Positions 8,255-15,079 of a DNA stretch of 24,140 nucleotides are shown one piece after another. How positions within the stretch are numbered: the stretch's first letter is position 1; each line of letters starts with the position of its first letter. The notes beneath the pieces are model-generated. The model searched no databases, was not told where the DNA came from, and saw only the letters and a list, made by a program, of their open reading frames with translations. Position numbers and translations under genes: made by a program. Source of the DNA: Pseudomonadota bacterium (lineage in GTDB: Bacteria > Pseudomonadota > Alphaproteobacteria > Rhizobiales > Devosiaceae); assembly GCA_023415605.1 (NCBI GenBank), contig JAEZKB010000270.1, positions 1 to 24,140 on the forward strand. The letters run 5' to 3'.

Positions 8255-8341
8255 ATGATTACTGCAAATGCACTCCGAGCCCGGATTCACGGCAAATGGG
8301 TACGCATCGCGCTTGGGTGTTGCCGATCCAAACGAATGTGA
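8255..8341 (+). CDS. Candidate 28-residue small basic peptide
   Basis: ATG at 8255 is preceded by GGAAGGAG (8241-8248) at a good distance, the best ribosome binding site in this 600-bp gap. The frame runs 28 codons to a TGA. The product is basic, with a middle ARIHGKWVRIALG and a CC pair near a KRM end. I recognise no family. It might be a real small protein or a leader peptide for the gene at 8421, 79 bp downstream. The evidence is the ribosome binding site and position only. Confidence 0.4.
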   Translation: MITANALRARIHGKWVRIALGCCRSKRM

Positions 8342-8420
8342 CGCCGACCGTCACGCCTTCGTCTCAGAACACAGGTAACACCCCGGCCGTCGTCAGCGAC
8401 GCGCCGCAGGAGCACTTTCT

Positions 8421-8630
8421 ATGCAGCACACAGTTTCAAAGCCCGCTGGCAGCCGGCCGGTCACCATAGAAGTCGATGGCGAACCGCTGGGCGTTGTCAT
8501 CCCGGACGCGGAAGGCTTCCGCTTCCTCGCCGTGCGCTTCAACGCCTTCGGTATCGACGGCCAGACCTTTGCCAGCGTCGCGGCGGCTCAGCTCGCAGTG
8601 AGCCGTGCCGTGCACGAGCACCGCGCATGA
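8421..8630 (+). CDS. Small hypothetical protein (69 residues)
   Basis: ATG at 8421 follows CAGGAGC about 8 bp upstream, and codon use matches neighbouring genes. The 69-residue product has no signal peptide or membrane segment. It looks like a small alpha/beta protein: a strand pair (VTIEVDGEPLGVVIPD, FRFLAVRFNAFG) followed by an amphipathic helix (FASVAAAQLAVSRAVHEH). I do not recognise the family. Its TGA (8628-8630) abuts the A tract of the minus-strand terminator, so the two convergent units share the same few bases. A weak EcfG-like pattern (AGAAC at 8366-8370, N17, CGTC at 8388-8391) lies about 30 bp upstream of the start, with one mismatch in each box. Confidence 0.65.
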   Translation: MQHTVSKPAGSRPVTIEVDGEPLGVVIPDAEGFRFLAVRFNAFGIDGQTFASVAAAQLAVSRAVHEHRA

Positions 8631-8655
8631 AAAAAGGACGGCCACAGGCCGTCCT
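8630..8655 (-). terminator. Intrinsic terminator of the small minus-strand operon
   Basis: On the minus strand, AGGACGGCC pairs perfectly with GGCCGTCCT (9 bp, 3-base loop) and is followed directly by six T residues. This is the cleanest intrinsic terminator in the window. On the plus strand the same hairpin (8635-8655) is not followed by Ts. It lies 41 bp after the stop codon of the 74-residue acidic protein gene. Confidence 0.8.
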
Positions 8656-8695
8656 GGCATCATTGCTGAATGACCGTGAGCAAGCCTGAGTTCGC

Positions 8696-8920
8696 TCACC
8701 CGTCATTGGCGGCGTTGAGTTCGTCCGGTTCCTTGCCGTCGTCGTAGCTTTCCGGCTCGGCCACGGCGGCCTCGCTGTCGCCGAGGGCCTGGTCCACTGC
8801 CACGGCGAGCGCGACCAGGTTGATCTCTGCCAGGTCATCGTCCTCCGCCTGCCGCTCGATCTCGCGGCTCAGGGCATCGAGAATGATCTGCTTGCGGTCT
8901 TCGTGATCATCCATTGCCAT
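8696..8920 (-). CDS. Small acidic hypothetical protein (74 residues)
   Basis: Starting at ATG 8920 (MAMDDHEDRK), the gene encodes 74 residues, strongly acidic and probably helical (ILDALSREIERQAEDDDLAE, then a DQALGDSEAAVAEPE tail). A second ATG at 8914 is also possible. A longer in-frame reading from 9037 has no support, because that region encodes the upstream small membrane protein in another frame. The gene overlaps that upstream gene by 14 bp, which suggests translational coupling. I recognise no family and see no catalytic motif. Confidence 0.65.
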   Translation of the reverse strand: MAMDDHEDRKQIILDALSREIERQAEDDDLAEINLVALAVAVDQALGDSEAAVAEPESYDDGKEPDELNAANDG

Positions 8921-9059
8921 TGACTGAAATCCCGTTGTTGTCGAGCTTGATCTCGAGCCTGGGTTTCTGGCTTTCCTGCCAGGCGATATAGAGTCCGAAC
9001 GCCACGACCAGCGCGGCCAGTACACCGATGACGGCATAAAGTGAGTTGCGGGTGGTCAT
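8907..9059 (-). CDS. Small single-pass membrane protein (50 residues)
   Basis: ATG at 9059 is preceded by AGGGA 7 bp upstream, and the frame runs 50 codons to a TGA at 8907-8909. The product has a short polar N-terminus (MTTRNS), one hydrophobic helix at about residues 7-27 (LYAVIGVLAALVVAFGLYIA), and a polar tail with KPRLEIKLDNNGISVNG. Similar tiny proteins with one helix and an 'E(I/L)K(L/V)D..G(I/V)S(I/V)' tail are common hypotheticals in rhizobia as far as I recall. It probably sits in the inner membrane with the tail in the periplasm or cytoplasm. Function is unknown. It shares an operon and a 14-bp overlap with the acidic protein gene. Confidence 0.65.
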   Translation of the reverse strand: MTTRNSLYAVIGVLAALVVAFGLYIAWQESQKPRLEIKLDNNGISVNGNG

Positions 9060-9088
9060 AGAGGTGTCCCTGTTGACGCTGCCGCATC

Positions 9089-9114
9089 AACGCAGAACCT
9101 GGTCCTAGGGTTCA
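9089..9114 (-). promoter_or_regulatory. Candidate EcfG-type general stress promoter
   Basis: Read on the minus strand, TGAAC (9110-9114) is followed after exactly 17 bases by CGTT (9089-9092). The alphaproteobacterial EcfG consensus is GGAAC-N16/17-CGTT, so only the first base differs. CGTT lies 29 bp before the start codon of the small membrane protein. This is a single motif match and expression is untested. Confidence 0.45.
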
Positions 9115-9170
9115 TTCTCCCAGCCGACAGTCCTCCCCGCCACGGAAATGGTTGGTCGACTTAGGTGCAA

Positions 9171-9722
9171 CTACGCCAAGCGTATCGCCCGGATGAGCGC
9201 CGCGACCGCCGTGTCCAAATCGCCTGAATTGTCGATGCGGACGGTTTCGATTCCGTCCGGAACGGGGGCGCCTTCGTGGGCGAGGCGGGCAGCGATCTCG
9301 GCTTCGGTCTCGCGACCGCGCCCGGCGAGCCTTTTGGCGCGAACGGAAGGGTCGGCCATCACCAGCACCACCATCGAGCGCGGGTAACGCCCCTGCGCGT
9401 CGCCGATCATGCGGCGCGATCCGTTCATCACCACGGTGCGACCCTGGGCGATCTCTTCGTCGATTGCTGCCGGTATGCCGTAGCAGAGGCCGTGCGCCTC
9501 CCAGTGCAGTGCATAGTCGCCGCGGTCGCGCGCTGATTCAAACCCCGCGAGGTCGATGCTGTCGTGATCTTCGAGTTCTGCGACGGCGTCACGAGTGATT
9601 ACTCGGCGGGCGAAAACGAAGTTGGGATCGTCAGCGAGTTGCGCCTTGGCCGCGCCGATCAGCGTATCCTTGCCTGCGCCCGAGGGACCGACGACGAGAA
9701 CGAGTGCACCTGGCCTGGGCAT
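9171..9722 (-). CDS. phnN: Ribose 1,5-bisphosphate phosphokinase PhnN
   Basis: The 183-residue product belongs to the guanylate-kinase-like P-loop family. Walker A is VGPSGAGKDT (residues 11-20), followed by FARRVITRDA, and a Y-G-I-P-A-A-I-D segment lies in the middle. The length matches PhnN. PhnN converts ribose 1,5-bisphosphate to PRPP with ATP, the last step that returns the sugar of the C-P lyase pathway to metabolism. The ATG overlaps the stop codon of phnM by one base (TGATG at 9720-9724), so the two are translated together. Guanylate kinase (gmk) is the main alternative. The phnM partner and the sequence around ARRVITRDA argue for PhnN. Confidence 0.9.
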   Translation of the reverse strand: MPRPGALVLVVGPSGAGKDTLIGAAKAQLADDPNFVFARRVITRDAVAELEDHDSIDLAGFESARDRGDYALHWEAHGLCYGIPAAIDEEIAQGRTVVMNGSRRMIGDAQGRYPRSMVVLVMADPSVRAKRLAGRGRETEAEIAARLAHEGAPVPDGIETVRIDNSGDLDTAVAALIRAIRLA

Positions 9723-10858
9723 CAGCTGACCCGCTTTCCCTGCCGCCAGACGCCGCGCACCACCGGCGCCGATTCCGCCTTGCGCACACGCACGAGGTCC
9801 GCACGTTTTCCTACCGCGATCTCGCCGCGATCATGGAGATGTGCCGCATTGGCCGGGTTGCGCGTCACCATTGCCACCGATTGCGGCAGCGAAATCGAGT
9901 CCACCCGGTCGGGCAGCTGGAACGCCGCGATCATCAGCGAGAACGGCACGTAGTCCGAACTCAGCACGTCGAGTACGCCTTCGCGTGCCAGTTCGGCGGC
10001 CGAGATATTGCCATTGTGCGACTTGCCGCGCACGACGTTCGGTCCGCCCATCAGTACGGCGAGCCCGGCCGCATGGGCCGCGCGGGCCGCATCCATGGTA
10101 GTGGGGAACTCGGCGATCACCACGCCATCGCGTACCGCCTCCTCGACATGCGCCGGTGTGGCATCGTCATGGCTGGCGAAGGCGAGGCCGATCTCGCGGC
10201 CGCGGGCGAGGATCGCGTCGTGGCTCTTCTGAGAATAGAGGTCGCGCTCGTGCTGCCGGTCGGCAATGAATTGCGCCATCTCCACATCCGAGAGCCGCAT
10301 GCGCTTCTGGTAGTAGGCAATGTAGTGCTCGAGCGTGGTGTACTGCCGGGCGCCAGGCGTGTGGTCCATCAGCGAGGCGAGCTTCACCACCGGCTTGGCG
10401 AAATGCGCTTCGAATTGCTCGACGACGTCCGACGTCGGAAGTTCGCAGCGCAGATGCACCAGGTGGTCGGCGCGGAGGCGGTCTTCCTTGTCCGCTTGCG
10501 CGATGGCATCGACCTGCGCGGCAACGTCATCGGTGATGTCGCCGACTTCCGGATCCGAGCCCAGCCGCACGGCATCGAATACGGTCGTGATGCCGGCCCC
10601 CGCGATCTGGGCGTCATGCGCCTGCAGCGCCGCGATGGCGTGCCAGGTGACGCCGGGCCGCGGCCGGTAGTGGTTCTCGAAATGGTCGGTGTGCAATTCT
10701 ACCAGGCCAGGGATCAGGTACTCGCCCTCGAAGTCCTCCCCCACCTGCGACGGTCCGCGGTCGATAGCCGCGATGATCCCATCGCGCACCAGTACCGAAC
10801 CCTCCACGACGTCGTCGGCGAGCACGATGCGGGCGTTGCGGATGCTGAGTTCGCTCAT
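9722..10858 (-). CDS. phnM: Alpha-D-ribose 1-methylphosphonate 5-triphosphate diphosphatase PhnM
   Basis: This 378-residue amidohydrolase-fold enzyme carries the metal-binding HTDH at 56-59 and a further His63 (ENHYRPRPG), then GITTVFDA, FASHDDATP, and GGPNVVRGKSHNGN and LSSDYVPFSLM further on. All are usual in PhnM. It removes pyrophosphate from the alkylphosphonate triphosphate intermediate, giving the 5-phosphate that C-P lyase PhnJ cleaves. It is coupled by TGATG overlaps to the DUF1045 gene upstream and phnN downstream. The lyase core (phnGHIJKL) is not in this window, so it must be encoded elsewhere if the pathway works. Confidence 0.93.
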   Translation of the reverse strand: MSELSIRNARIVLADDVVEGSVLVRDGIIAAIDRGPSQVGEDFEGEYLIPGLVELHTDHFENHYRPRPGVTWHAIAALQAHDAQIAGAGITTVFDAVRLGSDPEVGDITDDVAAQVDAIAQADKEDRLRADHLVHLRCELPTSDVVEQFEAHFAKPVVKLASLMDHTPGARQYTTLEHYIAYYQKRMRLSDVEMAQFIADRQHERDLYSQKSHDAILARGREIGLAFASHDDATPAHVEEAVRDGVVIAEFPTTMDAARAAHAAGLAVLMGGPNVVRGKSHNGNISAAELAREGVLDVLSSDYVPFSLMIAAFQLPDRVDSISLPQSVAMVTRNPANAAHLHDRGEIAVGKRADLVRVRKAESAPVVRGVWRQGKRVS

Positions 10859-11559
10859 CAGACCTTGACCTCGCTGGAGAGGGGGAAGTCCGCCAGCCTG
10901 AGAAAGGGTGCACCCGGCTCCGGCTCGTGAAACAAGCTCAGCCGGTCGAGCAGGATCTCCGCGCCCAGCATCGGCGCGAACCAGTCCGAAGCGGCAGCGA
11001 TCACCGTCTCCTGTTGCTCCGGTGGCATGCGGTCGGTCAGCGTCATGTGGAAGAGGAACTGGTCCATCACATAAGGATAGCCGTAATGGTCCATGAGGCC
11101 GATCTGGTAAGCGGTGAGATTGCTCTTGAGCCGCCGTTCGCGCTCGGCCGGGCTCATGGGGGCTCGGAACGGCTCGAACTCGGCGACGACCGTGCCGGCG
11201 AACTCGGTCAGCGCCGCACTCTGCGAGACCGGAGTCAGGGCGAGGAATCCGTCGAGCAGCCGTAGCTCCAGTTGCCCCAGCGACACCCGGCCGTGGCGCA
11301 GCGAAAACGTCTGCAGCGCCGCCTCCAGCTCCTCGCGGCTCTTTCCGGCGGCGAGCGGAAACGGCGCCTTCAGTGTCGCATGGAAACCGTAGCGGGTGGC
11401 CGATGGCGTGATTGCGCCCAGCGTCGCGCTGTCGATGCCGGCAATGCCGTCATTGGGGATATTGCCAGTCGCCGGGTCGCGGCCCAGCCAGCGGGCGGCA
11501 CGTTGCCAGAGTTCGCTCGTGGTGGGTGGGGCATAGTAGATCGCGTAGCGTTCGGACAT
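10858..11559 (-). CDS. DUF1045 phosphonate-operon protein, predicted 2H phosphoesterase
   Basis: This 233-residue protein is of the type annotated as 'putative phosphonate metabolism protein' (DUF1045). It has two H-x-T motifs, His60-Ala-Thr62 in RYGFHATLKAPF and His171-Met-Thr173 in FLFHMTLTDR, the paired signature of 2H phosphoesterases. Known C-P lyase pathways need a phosphodiesterase to open the cyclic ribose phosphate made by PhnJ (PhnP in E. coli). No phnP is seen here, so I infer that this protein may do that step. I start it at ATG 11559 (MSERYAIYYAPP); an in-frame TTG at 11577 would add six residues. It is first in the phn unit, 44 bp after the candidate Pho box. Confidence 0.85.
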   Translation of the reverse strand: MSERYAIYYAPPTTSELWQRAARWLGRDPATGNIPNDGIAGIDSATLGAITPSATRYGFHATLKAPFPLAAGKSREELEAALQTFSLRHGRVSLGQLELRLLDGFLALTPVSQSAALTEFAGTVVAEFEPFRAPMSPAERERRLKSNLTAYQIGLMDHYGYPYVMDQFLFHMTLTDRMPPEQQETVIAAASDWFAPMLGAEILLDRLSLFHEPEPGAPFLRLADFPLSSEVKV

Positions 11560-11602
11560 CGGCGGAATCGTTGGCAACAGGCGGCCTGCCTAGTTGAAGA
11601 GC

Positions 11603-11620
11603 ATGACACCTGTTTGACAA
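11603..11620 (-). promoter_or_regulatory. Candidate Pho box (PhoB site) of the phn operon
   Basis: On the minus strand the 18 bases TTGTCAAACAGGTGTCAT match the Pho box layout CTGTCAT-N4-CTGTCAT, with 5 of 7 and 6 of 7 matches and the correct 11-bp period. The site is 43 bp upstream of the DUF1045 start, a normal position for PhoB activation under phosphate starvation. A good -10 element is not evident. Confidence 0.6.
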
Positions 11621-11632
11621 GCGCAAACCGTC

Positions 11633-12100
11633 TCAGACCGCCCGCGCCGTGCAGCCTCCCGCGGCCGGTTCGCCCAGCGCATCGCGCGCCCGCAGGGAAT
11701 GGCCGGCACTGAGCGCGGTGCCCAGATCGAGATAGCCGCGCTGACCGGTGCCCTTGACCTGCCAGCGGATCGTGGTGCCTGCGGCGATCGTGTCGGGCCC
11801 GACATTGGCGATGATGAGATCCGTCGCGTCCACCTTGCAGCGCACCAGCGCCTGGCTCTCGAACATGCGGGTCTGGAAATTGGCGCGGTCGCTGCCGCGC
11901 TCGCCGAAATCCACCTCCGGCCGCTCGTCGTAGCGGAAGCTCGGCGTGATGGCGCTGCCCAGCTCGATCGGCGCTGCGAGGCCCGGCGAGGAAAGCTGCA
12001 GCGATGGACGGGTTTCGACAAGGAAGGAGGCGGCCGAAGCCGCCGATACAATGAGCGACGACATCGCGGCGAGCGCGATGCGTTTGATGGGTCTGGACAT
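11633..12100 (-). CDS. Secreted two-cysteine protein, paralogue of the 5382-5759 product
   Basis: The product is 155 residues with a signal peptide (about residues 1-23, ending ASA). It has a proline- and serine-rich mature N-terminus (about 30-85) and a C-terminal domain with cysteines at 88 and 150. That domain follows the same order of motifs as the 125-residue protein at 5382-5759: CKV..TDLIIANV...T(I)AAGTTIRWQVKGTG, then L-D-L-G..L..G, then GGCTARAV. The two are probably paralogues with one shared disulfide. Function is unknown; a CARDB-like adhesive or binding domain is a guess. AGGAA lies 6 bp before ATG 12100. It is followed by the phn operon, which has its own Pho box, so the two need not be co-transcribed. 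Confidence 0.78.
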   Translation of the reverse strand: MSRPIKRIALAAMSSLIVSAASAASFLVETRPSLQLSSPGLAAPIELGSAITPSFRYDERPEVDFGERGSDRANFQTRMFESQALVRCKVDATDLIIANVGPDTIAAGTTIRWQVKGTGQRGYLDLGTALSAGHSLRARDALGEPAAGGCTARAV

Positions 12101-12241
12101 GTCGGTTCCTATGGGGTGTGGCGGTGGCCCGCCGCGCGGAGCAATTTCCGCATCGTTGCCGGAGCTCTACCGCATGCCCGTTGAACTGGCCTTGAGCCGC
12201 GCGTTTAGCCGCCGTTCATCGGCAGCCCAAGGATCACTAAC

Positions 12242-12279
12242 GCACCCGGCATGAGCCCCATCATGCTCATGCCGGGTGC
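12242..12279. repeat. Perfect 15-bp inverted repeat in a divergent intergenic region
   Basis: GCACCCGGCATGAGC (12242-12256) and GCTCATGCCGGGTGC (12265-12279) are exact reverse complements around an 8-base loop. No T tract follows on either strand. The two flanking genes read away from it, so it is not an end-of-gene terminator for either. The rest of the 341-bp gap (12101-12441) shows no gene. Confidence 0.75.
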
Positions 12280-12441
12280 CTGCCGCGGGAGCGCGTGTGC
12301 GCCGCGTCGCTGCAGTGGGCGGACGATAGGAAGCCGCGGATGAATTGCCGATGAATGCCTTCCGACCGGTCGGATCGCGCCCGTCTCGCCTTGCACGGCC
12401 GATGCGCGCCGATCATGATGCGCGCCAACAAAGAGGGCCCA

Positions 12442-13695
12442 ATGGATCGCGACAGTCTCGAAACCCTGTTCCACAAGGCCGTGGCCGCCGCCCAGCCGGC
12501 CGAGGCGGTGCGCAAGCACCTGCCCAAACCGCCTCCGGGCCGCACCATCGTGATCGGCGCGGGTAAGGCCTCGGCGCAAATGGCCAAGGCCTTCGAGGAA
12601 GCCTGGGACGGGCCAATCTCCGGGCTCGTGGTCACCCGCTACGGCTACGCCGTGCCGTGCCAGCGCATCGAGATCGTCGAGGCGGCCCATCCGGTGCCCG
12701 ATGCGGCCGGCTTCCTCGCCGCCCGCCGCATCATGGAGACGGTCTCGGGACTGTCGCACGATGATCTCGTCGTGGCGCTGATCTCGGGCGGCGGCTCGGC
12801 TTTACTGCCACAGCCCGCCCATGGGCTGACCTTCGAAGACGAGCAGGCGGTGAACAAGCAGCTCCTGGCGTCGGGTGCGCCAATCGGGGTAATGAACGTC
12901 ATCCGCAACGAGCTCTCGGCCATCAAAGGCGGCCGCCTCGCCGCGATGGCTGCGCCGGCCCGGGTGGCAACGCTGGTCGTCTCCGATATCCCGGGCGACG
13001 ATCCGGCGCTGGTCGCCTCCGGGCCGACCGTGCCGCTCAATTCGACTCGCGGCGAGGCCCGGCACCTAGTTTCGCTCTATGGCCTGGACCTGCCGCCGGC
13101 GGTCTCGCAACTGCTGGCCGGTGAAGAAAATCCGGCGCCAAAGCCCACAGACCCGATCTTTGCGCACAATACCGTCGGCATCATCGCCTCGGCTGCCATT
13201 TCCTTGGAAGCCGCGGCCCAGCAGGCTCGGCTCCTTGGGCTCACGCCAAACATTCTCTCCGACGCTATCGAAGGCGAGGCCCGCGATGTGGCACAGGTCC
13301 ATGCGGCGATTGCCCGCGAAGTCCATCGCCGCAACCGGCCGTTCCAGAAACCTGCGGTGATCCTTTCGGGCGGCGAAACCACCGTCACCATCCGCGGCAA
13401 CGGCCGCGGCGGAAGGAATGCCGAGTTCCTGCTCGCCTTCGCCATCGCCATCGAAGGCACCATCGGAATAACCGCGCTGGCCGCCGATACCGATGGCATT
13501 GATGGGGCAGGGGACAATGCCGGCGCCGTCGCCGACGGCAATACTGCCACGAGGATGCGCGCTGCCGGCATCGATCCGCTCGCGGCCCTGGCGAACAACG
13601 ACGCCTACAATGCCTTCCGCGAAGTGGGTGGCCTCTTCACCACTGGGCCCACCGGCACCAACGTCAACGACTTCCGCGCCATCATCGTCCGCTAG
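12442..13695 (+). CDS. Glycerate 2-kinase (MOFRL/DUF4147 family)
   Basis: This 417-residue protein has the two-domain layout of the GckA/TtuD family. The N-terminal domain has GAGKAS (39-44), AAHPVPDAAG and SGGGSALL (115-122). The C-terminal MOFRL domain has SGGETTVTIRGNGRGGRNAE followed by LAADTDGIDGAGDNAGAV. The enzyme phosphorylates D-glycerate at C2 to 2-phosphoglycerate, linking tartronate, serine-cycle or sugar-acid catabolism to glycolysis. Some relatives were earlier called hydroxypyruvate reductase. I choose ATG 12442 because AGAGGG lies just upstream; ATGs at 12415 and 12418 and one at 12355 are in frame but give poor N-termini. A VOC gene follows 9 bp after its stop, so the two are probably co-transcribed. 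Confidence 0.9.
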   Translation: MDRDSLETLFHKAVAAAQPAEAVRKHLPKPPPGRTIVIGAGKASAQMAKAFEEAWDGPISGLVVTRYGYAVPCQRIEIVEAAHPVPDAAGFLAARRIMETVSGLSHDDLVVALISGGGSALLPQPAHGLTFEDEQAVNKQLLASGAPIGVMNVIRNELSAIKGGRLAAMAAPARVATLVVSDIPGDDPALVASGPTVPLNSTRGEARHLVSLYGLDLPPAVSQLLAGEENPAPKPTDPIFAHNTVGIIASAAISLEAAAQQARLLGLTPNILSDAIEGEARDVAQVHAAIAREVHRRNRPFQKPAVILSGGETTVTIRGNGRGGRNAEFLLAFAIAIEGTIGITALAADTDGIDGAGDNAGAVADGNTATRMRAAGIDPLAALANNDAYNAFREVGGLFTTGPTGTNVNDFRAIIVR

Positions 13696-13704
13696 GAGGC
13701 AACC

Positions 13705-14055
13705 ATGGCCAAGGCACTCGGCATCGGTGGCATCTTCTTCCGCTCCCGCGATACCAAGGCCCTTGCCGCCTGGTACGAGACCAATCTCGGCATATCGGGC
13801 TTCTGGAACCAGGAAGCCGGGCCGACCGTCTTCGCGCCGTTCCCGGCCGATACCGACTATTTCCCCGTCAGTCGCCAGTGGATGATCAACCTCCGCGTCG
13901 ACGACCTCGACACGCTCATCACCCAGCTCGAAGCTGCCGGCATCGCGGTCGAAACCCGGCCCGACGAATGGGATACTCCCGAAACCGGCCGCTTCGCCCG
14001 CATCAGCGATCCCGAAGGCAATCCCATTGAACTCTGGCAGCCGCCCGAGGTGTAG
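13705..14055 (+). CDS. VOC (glyoxalase/bleomycin resistance) family protein
   Basis: The product is 116 residues, one pair of beta-alpha-beta-beta-beta modules. The first begins GIGGIFFRSRDTKALAAWY and the second ends ISDPEGNPIELWQPP. The C-terminal Glu (PIELW) is a usual metal ligand, while the first-strand His of glyoxalase I is replaced, as in many unassigned VOC proteins with an IGGIFF start. The substrate is unknown. An AGGAGG ribosome binding site (13695-13700) overlaps the end of the glycerate kinase gene, 9 bp upstream. Typical full length, no sign of damage, in contrast to the VOC gene at 18978. Confidence 0.87.
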   Translation: MAKALGIGGIFFRSRDTKALAAWYETNLGISGFWNQEAGPTVFAPFPADTDYFPVSRQWMINLRVDDLDTLITQLEAAGIAVETRPDEWDTPETGRFARISDPEGNPIELWQPPEV

Positions 14056-14140
14056 GGGAACGAAAATACTCCCTTCGTCACCCTTCCAATTGTCACACTA
14101 ATCCCCTTAAGTGCGCCGCACATGAGGGAGGCGCCGAACC

Positions 14141-15079
14141 ATGGCCAAAAAGAAGATTGCGGTGATCGGCATCGGCAAGATCTCGCAGGATCAGCACCTG
14201 CCGGTGATCGATAAGTCCAAGGATTTCGAACTCGCCGCCTGCGTCTCGACGCGTGGGCTGGGTCACGGCAATGTGCCGGTGTTCCGGACCCCGGCAGAAC
14301 TCTACAAGGCCATGCCGGAGGTCGGGCTCGTCTCGATCTGCACCCCTCCGAACGTTCGCCATCAAATGGTGCGCGAGGCGATCGATGCCGGTAAGGACGT
14401 GCTGCTTGAAAAGCCACCCACCCAAACCCTTGCCGAGTTCGACGACCTCGTCGCCTATGGCAAGAAGAAGGATCGCGTCCTCTTCCAGACGTGGCACAGC
14501 CAGTACAATGAGGCCGTCGACGAGGCCAAGAAGATCCTCAAGAAAGAAGGCGTGACGTCGGTCCGCATCGACTGGCGCGAGAGTGTGCGCAAGTGGCATC
14601 CGGGGCAGGACTGGGTCTGGGAGCCGGGCGGATTTGGCGTCTGCGATCCTGGCATCAATGCAATGTCGATCTTCACCAAGATCATGCCGTTTCCGGTCTT
14701 CGTGGAATCCAGCAGGCTGAAATTCCCGGCCAACAAGCAGACACCGGTCGATGTCGAGATCGTCTTCAAGTCCGGCGAGAAATCGAAGCCCTCGCTGTCG
14801 GCGCATTTCAACTGGCTCGAAGAGACCGGCGAAATCTGGACCGTCGCCATCGGGACCGCCAAGGGCAACAAGCTTCGGCTCGAAAAGGGCGGCACCGTGC
14901 TGGTGATCAACGACCATGTCGTGATCCAGAACCCCTCTGAGGAATATGAGGGCATCTATGAGCGGTTCGCCAAGCTGCTCAAAAAGGGCAAGTCCGACAT
15001 GGACGGCGCCCCGCTCCGCCTCATCTCCGATGCCTTCTTCTTGGGCGCCCGCGAAAACACCGAAGAGTTCCACTGGTGA
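14141..15079 (+). CDS. Gfo/Idh/MocA-family sugar 1-dehydrogenase
   Basis: This 312-residue NAD(P)-dependent dehydrogenase has an N-terminal Rossmann motif VIGIGKISQ (8-16), CTPPNVRH for the cofactor, and the family EKP motif at 90-92 (VLLEKPPT). The mid-protein TWHSQYNEAVD and the VWEPGGFGVCDPGINA region resemble L-arabinose/D-galactose 1-dehydrogenases of the Azospirillum type, which oxidise the pyranose to a lactone. That substrate is a resemblance, not proof. GAGGGAGG lies about 10 bp before ATG 14141. Its stop overlaps the GTG of the next gene (GTGA at 15076-15079), making it first in a coupled four-gene run. Confidence 0.87.
   Translation: MAKKKIAVIGIGKISQDQHLPVIDKSKDFELAACVSTRGLGHGNVPVFRTPAELYKAMPEVGLVSICTPPNVRHQMVREAIDAGKDVLLEKPPTQTLAEFDDLVAYGKKKDRVLFQTWHSQYNEAVDEAKKILKKEGVTSVRIDWRESVRKWHPGQDWVWEPGGFGVCDPGINAMSIFTKIMPFPVFVESSRLKFPANKQTPVDVEIVFKSGEKSKPSLSAHFNWLEETGEIWTVAIGTAKGNKLRLEKGGTVLVINDHVVIQNPSEEYEGIYERFAKLLKKGKSDMDGAPLRLISDAFFLGARENTEEFHW

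Noticed and set aside
8366..8391. Second EcfG-like promoter before the 69-residue gene (AGAAC-N17-CGTC)
   Set aside because: One mismatch in each box; easily found by chance in GC-rich DNA.
8696..9037. 113-residue reading of the acidic protein gene
   Set aside because: Its first 39 codons lie out of frame over the 50-residue membrane protein gene, which has a better ribosome binding site and a normal helix.
12355..12441. Longer N-terminus for the glycerate kinase
   Set aside because: The added sequence does not resemble the family start; ATG 12442 has AGAGGG upstream.
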